A stretch of 64,000 nt of DNA from Ceratotherium simum simum (Eukaryota > Chordata > Mammalia > Perissodactyla > Rhinocerotidae): the NCBI RefSeq assembly GCF_000283155.1, contig NW_004454180.1:15132845-15196844 (forward strand). The letters run 5' to 3'. Every line of letters starts with the position of its first letter. Position 1 is the first letter of the stretch. Below the pieces are notes generated by a model. It saw only the letters and a program-made list of their open reading frames with translations, had not been told where the DNA came from and searched no databases. A program made the translations under genes and the position numbers. Below are positions 60,350-64,000 of the stretch, one piece after another.

Positions 60350-61560
60350 CAAGTCAGTTAAGAGGGAGCATTGGGAAGAGCCCCTGTAGTCCCTTGGAGT
60401 CCCATCACTGAGAATTTGGAGGACATTGGAAAGGCTAGTTAGAGGGCTGAAGGTGCTTGAAGGGCATAAATCTGTAACAATCTCTTTTTCAATGTCCTGG
60501 CTCTTAGTGATAATAACAGAAACTAGGGGGGGTTTGGTTTTGTTTAGGGGCCTTCATTTGCTGGAGTTGAAGATTAGGAATTTTAGTGGTCTTTCTTTTA
60601 GGTGACTCATCTAGAGTGTGAGAGAACTAGTTTGCCAGATTAACTAAATCTGGAGTGGACATAGTTTCCCATTCCATACTGGTCCTTTTTACCAGAAGAG
60701 AAAGATCCTGGTTTAGCCCATTAATAAACATAGAGTTAAAAGACACCTGGGTGGAATCAACATCTGAAGGAAGACCAGAATTTTCCATAAAAACAATCTT
60801 AAGTCGATTTGAATAGTCATGAACAGTGCATCAGGTTTTTGTGCGCAAGCCTGAATTTTGTTCCAATCAATAGACTTTGGGAGAGCCCTAGGAACTGCCT
60901 AATTAAGTCATCTAACGATTGCCCAAGCCTGATTGTACAACAAGTCAGTGGGTTGGTCTCCTGGTTTGAATTCTATAGACCTTTCAGGATTTTCCTAATT
61001 AGTAGTTTTCATCCAATGCTGGGCCTGGCCTTCACCAACAAGCATATGAACTAGCTGATATAAGTTAGAGAAACCAGGTCGATAAGTTTGAATGACTATA
61101 TTAAATTCCTCAGCAAATGTGTGAGGATCTTTGGTTACTTTGGGAAAATCTTTGACTGTGTCTCACAGTTCAGCTTTAGTCCAGGGAACATAAGAAATTA
61201 AGGATTTATCCTATAGATCCTCAGAAGGTTTAATTTTAAAGGGTCATGTTCTGATAGATTCAGAGGAAGAGGGAGTGGGGAGAGGTTCAGGGAAATGAAG
61301 AAGTTCAGTGAGAGTGTTAGTATAGGGGAACTGAGAGTATAGAGGTGGTGTAGGCAGTATAGAAGGGAAGGAAAAGGATGGCGGAACCTGAGACAAGGAA
61401 GCTGGGAAAGAGGAAAATTATGTGTAGGGGGTGGAGCCTGAGACAGAGAATCCAGGGAAAAGGGACAAGATGGCGCAGAGGAGAGGAACATGAAACTTTG
61501 GTAGCCTTTTTATCTTTCTCTAATGGTTTGTTTGCCTCAGTTAATCTTAATATTTAATTT
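60350..61560 (-). pseudogene. Gag remnant
   Basis: A proline-rich frame at 61198-61491 (SQAPPPTHNFPLSQLP) fits the region between matrix and capsid. Capsid-like sequence is spread over three frames toward 60400, with stops and shifts. I could not find a complete Cys-Cys-His-Cys knuckle of nucleocapsid. The assignment rests on position between the leader and the protease plus the proline-rich character. Confidence 0.6.
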
Positions 61561-61999
61561 TGCAAGGAGGCAATTTTAGACTCCTGATAATGTTTGGAAG
61601 CCTCAAAATACCAATTAAAATAGGGATCCCATTCAGTTTTGAAAATTACAAAGCTATGGTTTTCCAATTTGGTTTTAAGAAATGTAAGTTTAGGGAGTTC
61701 AAAAGTTCCCCATGATGGTCATTGATATTCTAAACTTTTTGGTTAGATCAGTCTCTTTAGTTAGAAATGTGTACGAGGAAGGACTATGGTTTTTAAACAT
61801 AAAATCAGCTGGGGTCCTTGTAGGGGGCCACCCTCAAAATATATAGATAACTGGGATCCCATTTTTTTAGAGATTTTTCTCTAGAGCAAAAGAATAATTC
61901 TCAAATAGCCTAAACAGTTCAAACAGCTTAAATAACTTGCAACTCAAACAGCTCGAACAGCTCAAACAGCTTACAGGCTTAATACCAGCCAGTCCCAAT
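61561..61999 (-). other. Proviral gag start / leader region
   Basis: Between the gag remnant and the tandem leader repeats. No clear start codon with an open frame was found. A short (AACAGCTC)-like repetitive run lies at 61912-61975 (AAACAGCTCGAACAGCTC). Confidence 0.4.
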
Positions 62000-62001
62000 A
62001 G

Positions 62002-62257
62002 AACAGTCCAGTTAAGGTGGACTGAAGGTTGAATGAATGCTGTTCCAAAGAACAGTCTGATTCCCAAGGGAATTGGATGGAAGATTGATCAATGCAGTTC
62101 CGAGGAAGAGTCTACTCCCAAGGAAGTGAGGCCAAAAGGTGGACTGGCACAGTTTCAATGAACAGTCTGAAAGTCGGACCAAAGGCTAACACAGTTTCAA
62201 ATAGGAACAGTCTAGTTCCAAAAGGAACTGGACTGAAGGCTAGGGCAGTTCAAAAGA
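62002..62257. repeat. Five imperfect tandem units of about 50 bp in proviral leader
   Basis: Units start at about 62002, 62051, 62106, 62161 and 62206, each with an AACAGTCTG- or AACAGTCCA-like start, a TTCCCAAGGGAATTGGA or equivalent middle and a GCAGTTTCAA-type end. They lie between the primer-binding site and gag, that is, in the 5' leader of the provirus. Unit length varies between 45 and 55 bases. Confidence 0.75.
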
Positions 62258-62527
62258 ATACCTGATTCAAAGATTCAGTCCAAAGTGCCATCCAAGGTCC
62301 TGCAGAAAACACAAGGTCTTGACCAGAAAAATAAGAAGCCTTAAAATAGATCTTGAATAAAGTCTGGAAAGCCTCAAATGCAAAGAGGGTGGAAGCTCAG
62401 ACCCAGGAGAAAGATCTATCCTCAAACTCCAGGATTGGGGAGAGAAGCAGCAAGCTCAATGAGCTCTGTTGTGGGTATCACACCTGTTTGCTCACTGGCC
62501 TCAGGATCATCGGAGGTCTTTTCTGGG

Positions 62528-62545
62528 TCCCCACATAGGCCACCA
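62528..62545 (-). other. Primer-binding site, tRNA-Ile-like
   Basis: Three bases inside the 5' LTR the minus strand reads TGGTGGCCTATGTGGGGA. It starts with the expected TGG and ends GGGGA. It agrees with the complement of the tRNA-Ile (AAT) 3' end at 14 of 18 positions, the four differences being transitions clustered at a former CGTACG. HERV-I-type class I retroviruses use this primer. Confidence 0.7.
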
Positions 62546-62548
62546 AAA

Positions 62549-63450
62549 TGTTGACCTTAAACAAAGAGCAAATTATTTCTCCAGCAGAAATGGGTTTACT
62601 TGGGATCAGCAAAGAATTGCAATTCAGGATCTGCCACCATGGCAAGTGTGGGAGATCAGAATTGGCCACCCTCAAATGTGTCTCTTTGGCATGAGGATTA
62701 TTTTGGGCTTGTTATTTTTAGGAAACTGCAGAGGGGAAAGAAGCTCTGAAAAGTAGAAGTTACACTTTGTAAGAGACATTTACATTTATAAGGGAAATCT
62801 CCATTTGTAAAAGTTATCTCCCTCTCTGTAACAGGAAGAAGGGGGGATGACCTTATCTCTAGAAACTCTTATCAGTGCAGAAGGCTAGGACTTAAATCTG
62901 CATACTCTTGTTTACTGTGCTTTCTGGTAATCTCCCGTAGCTGACTCCCTCTACCCCCAACATCCTCCATTCTCTTTAGCTGAAGGTAGTATTTAAGGAG
63001 AGAACCTCCGCCATCTAGTCCAGATACTCAGTTACCCAGTGGGTCTCTCCCATGTATAGACATTATAAAGCTTTGTTTGATTTTCTCCTGCTATTTGGTC
63101 TCATGTCAATTTAATTTGTAGCCCAGCCAGAAAGGACCCAGAGTGTGTAGAGGGTAAGTCATCGCCCCCTTCACAAGACATGTGCAAGTCCCCCAATGCC
63201 AAGGGAGGAGAAACTCTTTCATAGAGGGAAAGAGGAAGTTAAGAGAGCTATTGTAAACAAAAAGTTTGAGGTGTAGTGGCTTTACCTGGGCTGAGTTGTG
63301 ACAGTCTCTCATTGGCTCAGCTTCTTGCCAATCAAGAAGTGGAAGTCTTCCTTCTTCCTTTTGGGATCTGCTATTTGATGTAGGGCATGAGAGTTCTCCT
63401 TTTGGCCTCCTGATTCCAATTTAATGAGGTTTCTGTTTATTAATTTGACA
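62549..63450 (-). mobile_element. 5' LTR of class I endogenous retrovirus (with nested LTR)
   Basis: It spans 902 bases, but 527 belong to a later solo LTR and 4 to its target duplication, leaving 371 bases that align throughout with the other LTR. Ends are TGTCAAATTAATAAACAG and GGTCAACA on the minus strand. The promoter box has decayed (TATGAAAGAG here against TATAAAAGAG in the other copy) and the polyadenylation signal reads AGTAAA. The outer flanks CTAC (55846-55849) and GTAC (63451-63454) may be the 4-base target duplication with one change. Confidence 0.9.
62647..63173 (+). mobile_element. Solo LTR of a second retrovirus
   Basis: It starts TGTGGGAGATCAGAATTGG and ends CATCGCCCCCTTCA. 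The target duplication CAAG is exact on both sides (62643-62646, 63174-63177). A TATTTAAGG promoter box (near 62990) and a decayed polyadenylation region, ATTATAAAGCTTTGTTTG, about 75 bases on place U3, R and U5 on the plus strand. Four-base duplications are usual for gammaretrovirus-like integrases. No internal sequence remains. Confidence 0.88.
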
Positions 63451-63453
63451 GTA

Positions 63454-63805
63454 CACTACCAGATATCAAAATGTTGTAAAGCTTCAGTAATTAAAACAGT
63501 GTGATATTGGTGCAGGTATAGATAAAAACATCAAAGCAAGTAAGTAAAGAATTGAGAAGTAGGTTATGACATCCCAATTTAGAGGGGACAATACGGTTTT
63601 TTTAATAAATGGTGATGAACCAGTTGTATATCCATATGGATAAAAATGGACTTTAAACTCTATTCTATACCATATACAAACAGTAGTTTAAGATAGTTTC
63701 TTGATCTAAGTGTGAAGTGTAAAACTATTATGTTTTCAGAAAAACAATAAGACAATATATTTATGACATTGTTGGAGGCAAAGATCTCTTAAAATGTACA
63801 CCAAA
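63454..63805 (+). mobile_element. L1 ORF2 fragment, right part
   Basis: It resumes exactly where the piece ending at 55849 left off: ACACTACCAGATATCAAAAT, then TTCAGTAATTAAAACAGTG, TTTAATAAATGGTGATGAAC, CATATGGATAAAAATGG and GGCAAAGATCTCTTAAAATG, all L1 ORF2 C-terminal words in order. Frames are broken. It ends at about 63805, where a different part of L1 begins. Confidence 0.82.
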
Positions 63806-64000
63806 ATAGAAAGACCTATATAATGAAAACTACAAGACATTATTGAAAGAAATCAATGATGACATAAAGAAATGGAAAGACATCCCATGCACATGGATTG
63901 GAAGAATAAACATAGTTAAAATGTCTATATTACCTAAAGCAATCTACAGATTCAGTGCAATCCCAATCAGAACCCCAATGACATTCTTCACGGAAATAGA
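63806..64000 (+). mobile_element. Second L1 ORF2 fragment, runs off the window
   Basis: AGAAAGACCTATATAATGAA, AGAAATCAATGATGACATAA, TGGATTGGAAGAATAAACAT, TCTACAGATTCAGTGCAATC and CCAATGACATTCTTCACGG are L1 ORF2 words from upstream of those at 55756-63805. It is therefore a separate, less decayed L1 copy on the same strand, 5'-truncated here, and most likely inserted into the first. Confidence 0.82.

Noticed and set aside
61912..61975. AACAGCTC-type short repeats as a CRISPR array or an origin
   Set aside because: The repeats are very short, irregular, without spacers, and lie in the leader of an endogenous retrovirus in a mammalian genome.

Overview
This is nuclear DNA from a placental mammal, most likely an equid or another perissodactyl (horse, ass, rhinoceros, tapir). 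The clearest sign is at least nine copies of the tRNA-derived ERE SINE family (arms GGCCGGCCC and GTGGCTTAG, A-rich tail), several with clean target-site duplications. Ancient shared mammalian repeats (MIR, L2, an L3/CR1-like piece, L1, MLT1-like LTRs) fill much of the rest. The sequence is AT-rich, and I found no protein-coding gene I can support. Short open frames are shadows of repeats or chance openings. No tRNA, rRNA, CRISPR array or bacterial-type element is present.

Layout. 1-7.3 kb: AT-rich, few recognisable repeats, one small exon-like segment (890-978). 7.3-15.8 kb: four ERE SINEs, an uncertain LINE-like stretch, an L2 on the minus strand carrying an inserted L1 3' tip and a (TTCC)n expansion, and an L1 3' fragment. 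15.8-23.9 kb: a long block almost free of recognisable repeats. 23.9-30.9 kb: three SINEs, MIR, a 1.8 kb minus-strand L1, an L2 3' end and an L3/CR1-like piece. 32.6-37.5 kb: MIR, L2, L1 3' fragments and MLT1-like LTRs. 37.6-40.3 kb: a GC-rich L1 5'-UTR-like segment with degenerate tandem units, then a long plus-strand L2. 42.5-52.3 kb: one SINE, MIRs, an L2 split by an MLT1-like LTR, and two other LTR-like pieces. 52.3-55.2 kb: mostly unique, with an exon-like and possibly conserved patch at 53.75-54.9 kb.

The right end (55.75-64 kb) is a nested stack of insertions. A plus-strand L1 ORF2 fragment was split by a minus-strand class I (gammaretrovirus-like) endogenous retrovirus. The provirus has LTRs of 370 and 371 bp, a tRNA-Ile-like primer-binding site, and gag, pro, RT, RNase H and integrase remnants, but no env I can recognise. 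It was later hit twice: a 527-bp solo LTR of another retrovirus landed in its 5' LTR, leaving a CAAG duplication, and an ERE SINE landed at the end of its protease region. All retroviral reading frames are broken, and the protease and RT active sites are altered.

I saw no undescribed biological system. The best leads are the isolated L1 5'-UTR-like segment with its tandem units, the datable insertion stack, the exon-like signals near 54 kb and the repeat-poor 8 kb block. Repeat family names come from recognition by eye, so edges are approximate unless a target-site duplication fixes them.
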